From Forficula auricularia (Eukaryota > Arthropoda > Insecta > Dermaptera > Forficulidae), in assembly GCA_024734495.1 (NCBI GenBank), contig JALMQS010000128.1, positions 21,706,632 to 21,770,631 on the forward strand: a stretch of 64,000 nt of DNA, given 5' to 3'. The position numbers and the translations under genes were made by a program. Below are positions 9,356 through 19,288 of this stretch, piece after piece. Position 1 is the first letter of the stretch, and each line of letters opens with the position of its first letter. Under the pieces are notes generated by a model. The model was not told the origin of the DNA and did not search any database. It was given only the letters and a program-made list of their open reading frames with translations.

Positions 9356-9702
9356 TGTACCGGCGTACACCAGGGTGGGAGAGCGTGTAGGAGGACTGAA
9401 GGGCCGGACTGAATAACAGCTCTTCAGTTTGGGTAAATGAATCCAATTTATATAATCGAAAAAACAATTATTTAATGTACAAAAATGAACATACAATGGC
9501 TGTCGAAGCTTCGACTTTTAGATGTGTGTATATGGTTGTTTGAGCAAGAGAGAACGAATAAAGAATAAAAAAGGCCGGCAGGCAGCGCACATGCCAACCG
9601 GACTCGCGACTTAGACGCCTTCTGGTGGCAGACTCCTAACCAGAGTCACACACACACATAGGGCGTCGCGACGTTCATTTAAGGGGGTGTAGCGTCCGAA
9701 CA
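9356..9702 (-). repeat. BEL 3' LTR (347 bp)
   Basis: On the minus strand it begins TGTTCGGACGC and ends CGCCGGTACA. A TATA-like TTATATAAATT lies near 9443-9458. A CACACACACACA run at about 9645 is shared exactly with the other LTR. The promoter and poly(A) assignments are inferred. Confidence 0.92.
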
Positions 9703-9730
9703 TCCCGCCCGCCATGACTGCCTGCGGTCA
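9703..9730 (-). other. BEL polypurine-tract region
   Basis: Immediately upstream (minus sense) of the 3' LTR is GGCGGGCGGGA, a purine-rich stretch with two interrupting pyrimidines, in the place where plus-strand synthesis is primed. It is poorer in A than typical tracts. Confidence 0.5.
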
Positions 9731-11878
9731 TCATTGACTCGGAAGGGGACACAGCTTGATGAGTGGTCTAATAAATGTTCCGCTTGTCGTCCTTACTTCA
9801 GCCACGCGGACCACACCATCAGGACCGGGAAATATCCTGGTTATGCGTCCTAGGGGCCATGAATGTATTGGTGCCTGGTCGTTCTTGATTAGCACCAAAA
9901 TTCCGGGGGTGATGACTGTCTCAGGGACCAGCCATTTGGATCTCTGTTGCAGCGTATGTAGATATTCAAGATGCCATCGCTTCCAGAATGAATCTCTGAT
10001 GCGCTCAACGAACTGCCAACGCTTAAAGCGATTTCCGGGAATATGATTTATGTCGGCAACGGGAGGGGCATTTAGCGGGCGTTGGATAAGGAAATGTCCT
10101 GGTGTGAGAGCTGTGAGATCGGTGGGATCTGATGACAATGGGCATAATGGACGGGAATTGAGAATGGCTTCAATTTGAGTCAGTAATGTGGTAAATTCTT
10201 CATACGTGAGAAGTTGAGTTCCCATGACTCGACGAAGATGATTTTTAGTGGCCTTGACTGCGGCCTCCCAAAGTCCACCGAAATGGGGGGCGGATGGTGG
10301 TATAAATCGCCAATCAGTTCCAACAGTGGATGCAGCTGCAATGATGGTAGATTGGTGGTGATCAGTGGCGAGGAAACGGGAAAGTTCATTAAGCTCTCGA
10401 TGAGCTCCCACAAAATTAGTCCCATTGTCACTAAAAATGACTTCACTATTTCCTCTCCGAGAGACGAATCTTCGGTAAGCAGCAAGGAAGCAGGCAGTGG
10501 TGAGATCTGAAGAAAGTTCCAGGTGCACAGCTTTAGTAGAGAAACACACGAAGGCGCAGACGTATGCCTTTGTGACTCTGGCACCCCTGATTCTTCCGGT
10601 GGTGATATGGAATGGTCCAGCGTAATCCACGCCGACCCGGCAAAAAGGAGCGAAGGCCTGGAACCGATCAGCGGGTAAGCTTCCCATAGGCTGAATGACA
10701 GGTTGGGGTTTGCACGAATAGCAACGGTTACATCTGGAAATGCGATGACGGGTGACATTACGTCCATCGAGTATCCAAAATGCTTGACGAATAAAGGCGT
10801 GAGTGGAGAATGCACCGGCGTGTAAATTAAGTTTATGTGCGTGATCTATGACGAGATTCGTGAAATGATGTGATTTTGGTATCAATGCAGGGTGTCGCTG
10901 TTCGTATGCTAGGCCGGAGGCAGACAAGCGGCCTCCCACACGCAGAACATGATCTTCATCAAGAAACAACGCGAGCCGTCGCACTAGGCGGTGACGAGTG
11001 CCCGGCTTCGCAGCCTCTTCCCTCTCAATGGGTAAGGTGATCGATTGGACACGGCGAAGAATACATGTGAGTGCACTTTTCAACTCATTCGTGGTGATAG
11101 GGCCATGCTGACGTACTTTCCCGGTATGGGATGCCCTGGCGTTGTGGAAGAATCGAAGGCAATATGCCGTCACTCGCTTAAGGCGGTCGAGAGAGGAGAA
11201 ACGTTCCTCGAATTCAAAGGATTCTGAACGAACCAATAGATTAAAGACAGGAGAAGCCCGTTCCTCCGCTAATATTTGCGGGATGTTGGGATCGGATAGA
11301 CATCCCGTCGGCCATCGATAAGGTGGAGTCTTCAGCCACATGGGGCCCGTCCACCACAAGGGATGATCACGCAATTCTCTTGGAAGCAGTCCGCGTGAAG
11401 CACAATCAGCAGGATTTTGTTCGGACGTCACATGACGCCATCGCGAGGGTGGAATGATGTCTTGTATTTCAGAGACCCGATTTCCGACGAATGTCTTCCA
11501 TCTGTGAGGCTCGCCTGCAATCCATGCAAGTGCAACGGTGGAATCGCTGAAGGCGAATACGGAGCTAATTTGGAGATCGATTAACTGTGTGCAAAGCATT
11601 TGTATGAGTTTAGCAAGCAGATGAGCAGAGCACAATTCCAAGCGAGGAACATTTACCTTCTTAAGTGGCGCAACGCGGGGCCTCGAAGCAAGGAGCGCGA
11701 CGTCAGGGTCCCCGTGAGGGAGGGCGGTGAGCAAGTAGACCACCGCGGCGTACCCGCGTTCGGATGCGTCACAGAATCCCACCAAGGAATTAATTGAAGA
11801 AGGAGCTTTCACGCCCACAAGATGGCGAGGGATAGTGATCTTAGCGATTAGGGGAGTTCGCTCTGGAATCGGGTCCAT
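9731..11878 (-). CDS. pol: BEL pol, C-terminal part: RNase H, integrase and C-terminal domain
   Basis: A 715-residue frame. RNase H acidic residues lie in GFCDASERGYAAVVYL (about residue 33), NVPRLELCSAHLL (about 78) and AFSDSTVALAWI (about 112). An HHCC integrase zinc module lies around 330-395 (HKLNLHAG ... CNRCYSCKP). The DDE core is VGVDYAGPFH, IFSDNGTNFVG and HFGGLWEAAVKAT. The C-terminus (SWPLGRITRIFPG) matches the DUF5641-type tail of BEL proteins. The frame is -1 relative to the upstream RT frame; they overlap at 11848-11878. The ATG at 11878 is probably not a natural start, as this is normally one polyprotein. Confidence 0.93.
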   Translation of the reverse strand: MDPIPERTPLIAKITIPRHLVGVKAPSSINSLVGFCDASERGYAAVVYLLTALPHGDPDVALLASRPRVAPLKKVNVPRLELCSAHLLAKLIQMLCTQLIDLQISSVFAFSDSTVALAWIAGEPHRWKTFVGNRVSEIQDIIPPSRWRHVTSEQNPADCASRGLLPRELRDHPLWWTGPMWLKTPPYRWPTGCLSDPNIPQILAEERASPVFNLLVRSESFEFEERFSSLDRLKRVTAYCLRFFHNARASHTGKVRQHGPITTNELKSALTCILRRVQSITLPIEREEAAKPGTRHRLVRRLALFLDEDHVLRVGGRLSASGLAYEQRHPALIPKSHHFTNLVIDHAHKLNLHAGAFSTHAFIRQAFWILDGRNVTRHRISRCNRCYSCKPQPVIQPMGSLPADRFQAFAPFCRVGVDYAGPFHITTGRIRGARVTKAYVCAFVCFSTKAVHLELSSDLTTACFLAAYRRFVSRRGNSEVIFSDNGTNFVGAHRELNELSRFLATDHHQSTIIAAASTVGTDWRFIPPSAPHFGGLWEAAVKATKNHLRRVMGTQLLTYEEFTTLLTQIEAILNSRPLCPLSSDPTDLTALTPGHFLIQRPLNAPPVADINHIPGNRFKRWQFVERIRDSFWKRWHLEYLHTLQQRSKWLVPETVITPGILVLIKNDQAPIHSWPLGRITRIFPGPDGVVRVAEVRTTSGTFIRPLIKLCPLPSQ

Positions 11879-13797
11879 GCTTGTATGATGTGATCAGGAG
11901 GAGTTGAGTCCCAATCAAGCTTTTGTATCCACAATTGTTGAACAAATAACTTGGCTTGAAATACGACCGGTCCCAACCAGCCAGGAGGATCAAAAATCCT
12001 TGCGAGTTGAGAGAGCATCGATCGTTTGGTGCATGTTCCTGTGGGTGTTTGGACCGAGTAGGTAAAATGATCCAATTCAGGATTCCATTCGAGACCAAGA
12101 ATCTTCACGACAGGGTCACGGTCAAGGGTGAGAGTGTCTGATGACGATGGGATGCGAAGATGATTGACTGGAAGTCCCTGAAGAAGGGTAGATGAATTAG
12201 CAAGCCATTTGCGTAATTCGAACCCGCCCGCCATAAGGAGGTCTGCCAATTCGTGACGCAAACGAAGTGCTTCAGTTGTGGATTCGCAACCCGTTAAAAT
12301 GTCATCAACATATACATCTGATTGAAGGATACGGGATGCGTTCGGAAAGCGATGACGCTCATCAGTGGCTAGTTGTTGAAGTGTGCGTAATGCGAGGTAT
12401 GGAGCCGAAGATACGCCGTAAGTGACCGTAGTAAGACGATATGACGATATAGATTCTTGAGGTGAGAACCGCCATAGGATGCGTTGATAATCCCGCTGAT
12501 CCCCTCTGACAAGAATCTGACGATACATCTGGCGGATATCGGCACTAAATACGTATTTATGAAGACGGAAGCGGTTGATGAGTGCGAAGATGTCAGCCTG
12601 TAGTTTTGGACCGGTAAGAAGAATATCATTCAACGATTTGCCAGATGATGTTTGACAGGAGGCATTGAAAACGACTCGAATTTTAGACGGAGGATCGTCC
12701 GGGCGATGAACAGCATGGTGCGGAATATAGTAAGGTATGTGAGATGGAAGTTCGTTAGGAGGAACCAACTCCATGTGACCACTGTCCAGATAGTCGCGCA
12801 TGAATGAGTGATAAGCTTCTTTAAGATCTGGTTCTCGTTGAAGCCGGCGTTCCAGACGATAAAATTGTTGCGCAGCACTATGGTATGAATGACCTAGCCC
12901 CGAATCGAAAAAGGGCAGAGCAACGCAATATCGTCCGCTTTTCTCTCGGCTGGTGGTCGCACTATAAATCTCCTCGCACTGCTTGTCGGCAGGAGACATG
13001 GGAAGAGAGATGGACACTTGGTCGAGTTCCCATAATCGCGTGATGGCGTCTGTTAAAGAGGGAGAGTTTTCTTGAAGTGGCGTCGATGATGGTGCGATTG
13101 GTACGTGAAATTTGCTAGACTGTGAAGAATCTGGACCGCAAGCTGTGAGATCAGTCACGACCGAGTGGTGAGACGTGCAAGCAGGTTTTTCTTCATTGTC
13201 GACGGTGGAAGAATGAAAATGCACATGGCGCGACGGCGGTGGATACCCATAAGGACCTATCAGGACCCATCCGAGACTAGTTTCAAGAGCAGTTGGCGAC
13301 TGACGACGGGGCATAATTTGGCCGGGACGACAAAGAAATGGAAACACGTCGGCGCCCAGAAGCAGATCAATGTCTAGTGGTTGATGGAACTGGGGATCCG
13401 CCATTAAAAGATGTTGAAGATGAGGCCAATTTGTTCGAGAAACGTTTTGAGGAGGAATAAGGGGAGAAATTTGGGGGGTGACGAGAAATTCAACGCGTAG
13501 ATGTGGAGGATCGCCATTATGAAGTATATTGGCACTAATAATTTGGCGAGCAGGAGGTAATGAGATATTACCCAATCCATGAACAGGAAGATGAGTAGGT
13601 TTTGAGTGAAAAGGGAATTGACGGGCACACGCGGAGGTCATGAAGCTGGCACCACTCCCGGAATCAAGCAAGGCGCGGACGGAGTGTTGGTAACCATCCA
13701 TATCGATGATGGTCACTTGGGCTGTAGCGAGGAGTATGCCATGCGGACGCGGGATAGAGGTTGAAGAAGCATATGACACCGGGTAAACTGGTAATAG
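11848..13797 (-). CDS. pol: BEL pol, N-terminal part: aspartic protease and reverse transcriptase
   Basis: The frame follows the gag TGA directly (LLPVYPVSYASS...), in the same phase as gag. The aspartic protease motif RALLDSGSGASFM comes near residue 40 (retropepsin, DUF1758 type). RT motifs: IRVVFNASC, FSADIRQMYRQI (first catalytic Asp) and SDVYVDDILTG (YVDD box, about residue 490), with connection-domain text KRSMLSQLARIFDPPGWLGP after it. It ends FQSELP-stop at 11848; the RNase H/integrase region continues in the -1 frame. A GTG-initiated reading from 13779 is not supported; translation most likely enters by stop readthrough. Confidence 0.93.
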   Translation of the reverse strand, partial: LLPVYPVSYASSTSIPRPHGILLATAQVTIIDMDGYQHSVRALLDSGSGASFMTSACARQFPFHSKPTHLPVHGLGNISLPPARQIISANILHNGDPPHLRVEFLVTPQISPLIPPQNVSRTNWPHLQHLLMADPQFHQPLDIDLLLGADVFPFLCRPGQIMPRRQSPTALETSLGWVLIGPYGYPPPSRHVHFHSSTVDNEEKPACTSHHSVVTDLTACGPDSSQSSKFHVPIAPSSTPLQENSPSLTDAITRLWELDQVSISLPMSPADKQCEEIYSATTSREKSGRYCVALPFFDSGLGHSYHSAAQQFYRLERRLQREPDLKEAYHSFMRDYLDSGHMELVPPNELPSHIPYYIPHHAVHRPDDPPSKIRVVFNASCQTSSGKSLNDILLTGPKLQADIFALINRFRLHKYVFSADIRQMYRQILVRGDQRDYQRILWRFSPQESISSYRLTTVTYGVSSAPYLALRTLQQLATDERHRFPNASRILQSDVYVDDILTGCESTTEALRLRHELADLLMAGGFELRKWLANSSTLLQGLPVNHLRIPSSSDTLTLDRDPVVKILGLEWNPELDHFTYSVQTPTGTCTKRSMLSQLARIFDPPGWLGPVVFQAKLFVQQLWIQKLDWDSTPPDHIIQAWTRFQSELP

Positions 13798-15126
13798 TCA
13801 ATCTTCTATTCGGGATGTCGAATTGGATGTTTGATTTGCTTCAAGTCCGTGTGAGGTTGCGAGTCCGGACAAGTACGCACATAGGAGAGTGTTGTGCCGA
13901 AGGCCGCACGCGAGACAGGCGCGAGGGGATGTACATCGAGAAGTATGATGATGTGGACTGAGGCAATTTTCGCATAAACTCTTCTCTGAAACGGCTGAGT
14001 ACCGTTGCTCAGCTGACAATCTGCGGAAGGTGGAACAGGAGAAGGTAGAGTGCTCGCCATTACAATACTGGCACCTGCCACCTCCAGATGACGATGTAGT
14101 TTGGTGATAAACGGCACGTGAAAAGCCAGGGCTCGATCGAGAGGTTCGGCGTCTTGGCGGTGAGGGTGGTGGGGTAGGCGCTCTTGGTGGTGGTGGGCGA
14201 ATTGATGAACGACGCTGAGGTGAGCCATGCACAGGGAGGCGAATAGAGCTAGCTGGGATATCTCTAAGTTCGGCAGCTCTCACTCTGTTGGTAATAAAAT
14301 CGACGAGGTGCTGGAACTTAGGAATGGATTCGGAGATGTACTGATGCTCAAAGGAGTCTCGAGTGTCGTCATCCAGATTATTTAAGGCCGCAGTGAGGAG
14401 CATGAAGTCGGCGAGGTCATCTATCTGAAGAGCCTTTAGTGCACTAACAGAAGTTTGGTGGACATTGAGAAATGCTCGCAGTGCAGACGCAGACGGGGCG
14501 GCGATAGGAGTAAATTCGCCGATCTTCGAAAGATAAAGTGCTCCCATACGGCGGGGGTTGTTGTAACGCTTGTAAAGGGCGTTATAAGCGAGAATGTAGT
14601 TATGTGGTTCCATCTCGAAATCGGCAATGACGGAAGCAGCCTCACCTCTCAGATGGGAACAGAGATATTGGAGCTTCTGCGTGTGGTCCAAGGAGGTGTT
14701 CGTGTGAACCAGCGAGTTGAACAACGAAAGAAATTCCTTCCATTGATTAATATTTCCGTCAAAGGAAGGGAGATCAATCTGCACTAATGGTGACGGCGCC
14801 GGGGTAACGTTGATGGGGGAAGGGGCAGGAGGTGTCAGGCTTCGCAGGCGTTTGTGATTTAATTCGATTTTGAACATCATGGCACTGAAGGCCAAAGTGG
14901 ATTTTATGGTGTCGATCCTTTCATTTGGGTCTAGAGGTTCATTAGCCTCAACGATCTCCTCTTGAAGTTCATCGAATTTTTTAGCATCCTTCTGAGCCTT
15001 TGAATAAATTATCTCCATCATATCCCATTCCGTATCTTTGAGTTTGTTGGTTTGGTCACAAAGGTCAGTGACCACAGCAAAAACATTACTTCGATACGTT
15101 GTCAAAAGAGATAATTTTCGTGGCAT
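13798..15126 (-). CDS. gag: BEL gag polyprotein
   Basis: 442 codons from ATG 15126. The N-terminal coiled-coil-like region and DUF1759 body carry the family motif LPSFDGNINQWKEFLSLFNSL (about 125-145, as read in frame). A proline/arginine-rich linker (RPPPPRAPTPPPSPP) precedes three zinc knuckles: C-x2-C-x3-H-x4-C (CQYCNGEHSTFSC), C-x2-C-x4-H-x4-C (CENCLSPHHHTSRC) and C-x2-C-x3-H-x4-C (CLACGLRHNTLLC). It ends SRIED then TGA at 13800-13798. Gag forms the particle and binds the genomic RNA. BEL elements usually have gag and pol in one uninterrupted frame, so the TGA is unusual. Confidence 0.93.
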   Translation of the reverse strand: MPRKLSLLTTYRSNVFAVVTDLCDQTNKLKDTEWDMMEIIYSKAQKDAKKFDELQEEIVEANEPLDPNERIDTIKSTLAFSAMMFKIELNHKRLRSLTPPAPSPINVTPAPSPLVQIDLPSFDGNINQWKEFLSLFNSLVHTNTSLDHTQKLQYLCSHLRGEAASVIADFEMEPHNYILAYNALYKRYNNPRRMGALYLSKIGEFTPIAAPSASALRAFLNVHQTSVSALKALQIDDLADFMLLTAALNNLDDDTRDSFEHQYISESIPKFQHLVDFITNRVRAAELRDIPASSIRLPVHGSPQRRSSIRPPPPRAPTPPPSPPRRRTSRSSPGFSRAVYHQTTSSSGGGRCQYCNGEHSTFSCSTFRRLSAEQRYSAVSEKSLCENCLSPHHHTSRCTSPRACLACGLRHNTLLCAYLSGLATSHGLEANQTSNSTSRIED

Positions 15127-16029
15127 TTTCGCAAATAAATAATAGTCAGTAACCGTTGATCGAGATCTGAATACAGTCTGGTTTGTTTATTTTTCTTTAA
15201 ATGTTCCAAGCGATGAACATTAACAGATGTGAAAATAAATATATATATATAAGAATAGGGATAGATATCGATATTTTAAATGTATTCTTGTTTACTGTTT
15301 TACATATGTTTGCATGTTTGTAGACGATGTAAATAATGATGCGCTAATTGTTTTCTTCCTTTATATTTGTATATGTGAAAAAACAATTATTCCTCCTTAA
15401 CATAAATATAATGTATTATGTGAAGATTAGTTGTTTATTTATTTTCATGTATACATATTTATGCAATATGCAAGGAAGAACATATATTTATTATTTATTC
15501 AATTTTTCTTTATATACTTGACAGCGAAACATTAATATATATTTTGTTTATTTCATTTGTAAATAAATATATTCGAAACAATATTATTTTTTTTATAAAT
15601 ATTATGATGTCTTCATGTGAAAATTATTTTTATAATTAATTTCCAGCTATTGGCTTAGCTCGTAGCGAATGAAGGAGAGGCGCCTTTTGCAAGAGGGGAA
15701 ATATAAGAAAGTCGATGGTGGGAGGTGAATGCAAGTTTGTTTAAGCAATCTTCATAATATCGAAAGAATTTGTTGAATTTTGTAATGTGACCTTTGTACC
15801 GTATTTGAGAATGTTTATATATAGATTTGAATTCCTGAATGCATGTAGAACACTTATTTGTGTGTATTCGCGGAGGAACAAAGGAATTCTGATTTTTCAC
15901 TAATAGACACTTGAAGGCGATAGGGCACTGTTTCTGTCCACTGATTTAGGTAACCAAAATGTTCTGTACATGGGGTTCGGCACCAAAATGTGGGGCACTG
16001 TTTCTGTTCCCGGGTTTCGTTCACCAAAA
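15127..16029 (-). other. BEL untranslated leader (about 900 bp)
   Basis: Between the primer-binding site and the gag ATG. It is AT-rich in its gag-proximal half. An 81-codon frame at 15655-15900 (minus) begins 130 nt after the LTR; it resembles nothing known to me and may be an upstream ORF or chance. No splice sites are asserted. Confidence 0.6.
15945..16029 (-). promoter_or_regulatory. BEL primer-binding site with two extra PBS-like repeats
   Basis: Directly after the 5' LTR (minus sense): TTTTGGTGAACGAAACCCGG (16029-16010). The same pattern recurs as CATTTTGGTGCCGAACCCC (15991-15973) and CATTTTGGTTACC (about 15962-15950), with a repeated ACAGAAACAGTGCC between them. TGG is complementary to the tRNA 3' CCA. 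I cannot identify the primer tRNA. Confidence 0.65.
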
Positions 16030-16376
16030 TGTACCGGCGTACACCAGGGTGGGAGAGCGTGTAGGAGGACTGAAGGGCCGGACTGAATAACAGCTCTTCA
16101 GTTTGGGTAAATGAATCCAATTTATATAATCGAAAAAACAATTATTTAATGTACAAAAATGAACATACAATGGCTGTCGAAGCTTCGACTTTTAGATGTG
16201 TGTATATGGTTGTTTGAGCAAGAGAGAACGAATAAAGAATAAAAAAGGCCGGCAGGCAGCGCACATGCCAACCGGACTCGCGACTTAGACGCCTTCTGGT
16301 GGCAGACTCCTAACCAGAGTCACACACACACATAGGGCGTCGCGACGTTCATTTAAGGGGGTGTAGCGTCCGAACA
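16030..16376 (-). repeat. BEL 5' LTR (347 bp)
   Basis: Same length and, by eye, same sequence as 9356-9702. Followed on the plus strand by the second ATAAT duplication (16377-16381). Confidence 0.92.
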
Positions 16377-16875
16377 ATAATTGTTTTGTCAAAATGTCTG
16401 TTAGTCTGTCTGGTTGTTAGTTAGTTAGTCCGTGCTTTACCAAATTTTTGTGGACGAGCTAGCTCAAAAACTAGTTGGAATATCGAAACCAAATTTCACA
16501 CGTAGTTTTGGTCCATTGAGATTAAGAGCTGTTTAGATTTTGGTGCATATCGACTCAAAATTAAGGGGGGTGGAGGGAGGGTTAAAAATTAAAAATCTAG
16601 GCCGTTTGAGCAAACTCAACCAAATTTTGTATACATAATCAGTGGACCCCCAGAAGTCTAAAAATGCAAAAACTAACCTCCTAAAGGGGGGGGGGGGGTC
16701 AAAAAATGGAAATCTTGGCCATATACCAAACTCAACCAAATTTTGTATACATAATCAGTGGGGCACCAGAAGTATAAAAACTAACCCCCCCTACATGATT
16801 ATAAATAATTTTAGGGGCCAGGTTGTATGGTAAAGTCAAGTGGAAGGCCACATCAGAACTCGTCAGCTTATTTCC
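16377..16875 (+). repeat. 'TTACCATAC' dispersed repeat, right part
   Basis: Continues the copy begun at 9158: ATAATTGTTTTGTC, GTGGACGAGCTAGCTCAAAA, two tandem modules with TTGTATACATAATCAGTGG, G- and C-runs, then GGTTGTATGGTAAAGTCAAG and a CGTCAGCTTATTT end. The GTATGGTAAAG near the right end is inverse to CTTTACCATAC at the left. It is non-coding. Confidence 0.85.
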
Positions 16876-17483
16876 TTTTCTCATATAAAGCATTATTCTT
16901 CTTTGTGTCGCCTACTCGATTTCGAGCGTTGGTAATTATTTTACAGAGTATTTCCTGGGAAAATTGTTCACAAAAGTGGTTTTCCATATATATAAAGCAT
17001 AAGTATTATTTGAAAAAATTTAATTGATACCTACTCCTCAACCCTCCCCTCCAGAAAACCTTCTGTCATACTTTCCATCACCATTTGAAAATAATAGCAG
17101 AAAGTCAAAGCTATCTTATCTACTTATGTTAAAAGTATTTTTTATTTTCAACCACACAAAAATTCGACCCTCACCAAAATAAGCATTGTATTCAAATTTT
17201 AATAACAATTTCAATTTCTTGTAAAATAAATACATAAAACTTATATATTTTAAGAGAGAAAAAAATGTAATATTTAGGATAAAATCTAGGATTTTAGTAG
17301 AACTGTTTAGTAGTAGTTCTAAAAATTAAATTCTTTCTCCCTTAATATACATTGGTTTTTAACCTGAGCTGATTTTTTGAAAAACCTTCCAAATATTTAA
17401 AAAAAAAAAGATGCCTAAATCTTTGGAATTATTTTTTTTACTTAGAGAAAGTGGTGTAAGTTTTAGGTGAAACATGATATTAA
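16876..17483. other. AT-rich intron sequence, nothing recognised
   Basis: No gene or repeat ends seen. Confidence 0.4.
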
Positions 17484-17584
17484 TTAATAAAGTAAAGGGT
17501 GTGTAGTTTCACAGTGAATGAAATAAAACTCAAAGAGGTTTATTTCATTCATTGTGAAACTACACCCCCTTTACTTTATTAATT
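17484..17584. mobile_element. Hairpin MITE (101 bp)
   Basis: Near-perfect palindrome: arms of about 45 bp (AATAAAGTAAAGGGTGTGTA / TACACCCCCTTTACTTTATT; TTTCACAGTGAATGAAATAA / TTATTTCATTCATTGTGAAA) around CTCAAAGAGG. Ends in TTAA-like sequence. No coding. Confidence 0.8.
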
Positions 17585-17907
17585 CTTTGGAATTATTTGT
17601 ATATTTTAGTTTACGAGCTACTATACTCTGACAGACGAACATAGAGAAAAATATTTTATCGACACTAATCTGTTGTACTTTTGTATGGAAACCTAAAAAA
17701 AATATTTGCAAAATGTTTACACAAAATTGTTTAATATTTTTAAAGTATATAACCGCTAGTATTTAAATCAAATAATTAATTGAATAATTGGATAGTTCAT
17801 TGTACATATCTTAAGAATTATTATTATAATATTTTGAAATAATGAGAAATGACATTAAGAATCCAACTGCAATCGAACCGACAACCTCTCTGTTAAGTCC
17901 AGTTTAC

Positions 17908-18756
17908 AGGCTAGTTTACACGGATTTAGTACTAAGTATTAGTGCTTACCACTCGCACTAATTCTGTGTCATGTAAACACACAATATAAGTAGTTAGTAT
18001 TAGTAGAGTGGCAAGTGCGAGTGAATAGAAATGGTTTCTATTTACTAATGGCAAGTAGCTTCCCCTACCTATATATTTTTCACTATTTTTCACTTTTAAT
18101 AATATACAATTTAGGAATTCAAATATTTAATGAGTTTGGTAATTATGTAATATGATCATTATTAGTTAGATTTTCTTTTTATTATTTCTAAAGGGAATCA
18201 AATTTAATCAAACATTCAATAATAATTTAAAATTCATTATTCACTTGAACTTCGCACACGATACTCGACGAGTTTCCGTTGCAACTCCAGGCAATTGCCT
18301 AGTGAAGAGGGCCTTATAGATTTGTGAAATAAATTTGTTTAAATTAATTCTAAATTAATTGTAAATTTGTGACGAGTAATAAATTCATTCAAAAAAATTA
18401 TTTGTTGATTTATTGAAATGGCCGAAAAGTGGACAGCAGAAAAAACAATAAAAATTCCTTGTCCACACGCGTTTTTCATTTTTTAATTCCTCTTCAAGCT
18501 TTTAAAATGCGGTGTTTGACAACTAGAATTGCCATCTTGCAACTTTTACTATACACTTATTAAATAAAGAAAATTTTTCAAAAATTTTCTTAAAAATTAT
18601 TTCACCTAGAAACCACACCATTCTCCCTTAATAAAATACACTAATTACATTGGTTAGTAGTAGAGACATGTGAACCACTACTAACCAGTTAGTCTGCTAA
18701 GTTTTTAGTAAATGGAATAGTACTAATTGCAAGTACTAAGCCCGTGTAAACTAGGC
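17908..18756. mobile_element. TIR MITE (about 850 bp), 'CTAGTTTACACGG' ends
   Basis: Left CAGGCTAGTTTACACGGATT and right AAGCCCGTGTAAACTAGGCT are inverted; subterminal TAGTACTAAG / CTTGCAAGTACTAAG-type repeats occur at both ends, as in hAT or P-like non-autonomous elements. The interior has no credible ORF. Confidence 0.7.
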
Positions 18757-18782
18757 TTAATTGAATTACATATGGTGAATAT

Positions 18783-19288
18783 CATAGAGTAATATAGAGT
18801 GGAAGGCTCCATAAGGAGCCAATATATTTTAGCGTATACGAGTTACAAAGCTCTCTGGCGGTTCGGAATGGATAATAAAATGGCGGGAACGGCTCTCTTT
18901 AGCTCTATAATTAAATTATTAAAGAATTAACATATAAATATCGAAGAAATAAATTACTAGTTAATTTTATATAGGGTACTTACATTTCAGGAATTTTAGG
19001 TCGTTTAAAAAACTATGTTCTTTATCTTATTTTGTGTCACGAAAGCAACCTTTCACAAAACATTGACGTCGAGAACTAGGCATATTTAATAATATTTTAA
19101 TCTATAAATTTGTAAGTTGGAAAATTTTCTAAATGAACGTTTAGCCTGTATGAATCTTTTATCTATGACAAAGGCTTTGAATGTCCTATGATCTTTGAAT
19201 AGCCCTTAAGGACTAATAATAATGTTCTCCGAGCCGCTAGAGAGCGCTTTTCGATATTCGGTAGCCTTCCACTTTATATTACTCTATG
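18783..19288. mobile_element. TIR MITE (about 505 bp), 'CATAGAGTAATATA' ends
   Basis: Left CATAGAGTAATATAGAGTGG then AAGGCT; right AGCCTTCCACTTTATATTAC then TCTATG: 26-bp inverted ends with two mismatches. It starts 27 bp after the previous MITE and ends 170 bp before the last shep-like exon. Confidence 0.75.

Larger units (their letters stand above)
9356..16376 (-). mobile_element. Complete BEL/Pao LTR retrotransposon (7021 bp)
   Basis: Two 347-bp LTRs (TG...CA), identical by eye, bracket a primer-binding site, gag with three zinc knuckles, and a pol with aspartic protease, reverse transcriptase, RNase H and DDE integrase, in the order expected for BEL/Pao. There is no envelope gene. It lies antisense to the shep-like gene inside its last intron. 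Identical LTRs imply recent insertion. Two features could limit or regulate expression: an in-frame TGA between gag and pol, and a frame break between RT and RNase H. Confidence 0.95.

Noticed and set aside
10180..10815. 211-codon minus-strand ORF within BEL
   Set aside because: Overlaps the integrase in another frame; the DDE integrase frame is unambiguous.
12369..12878. Short ORFs and plus-strand ORFs within 9.7-15.1 kb
   Set aside because: Shadows of gag and pol in other frames; no start context or domains.
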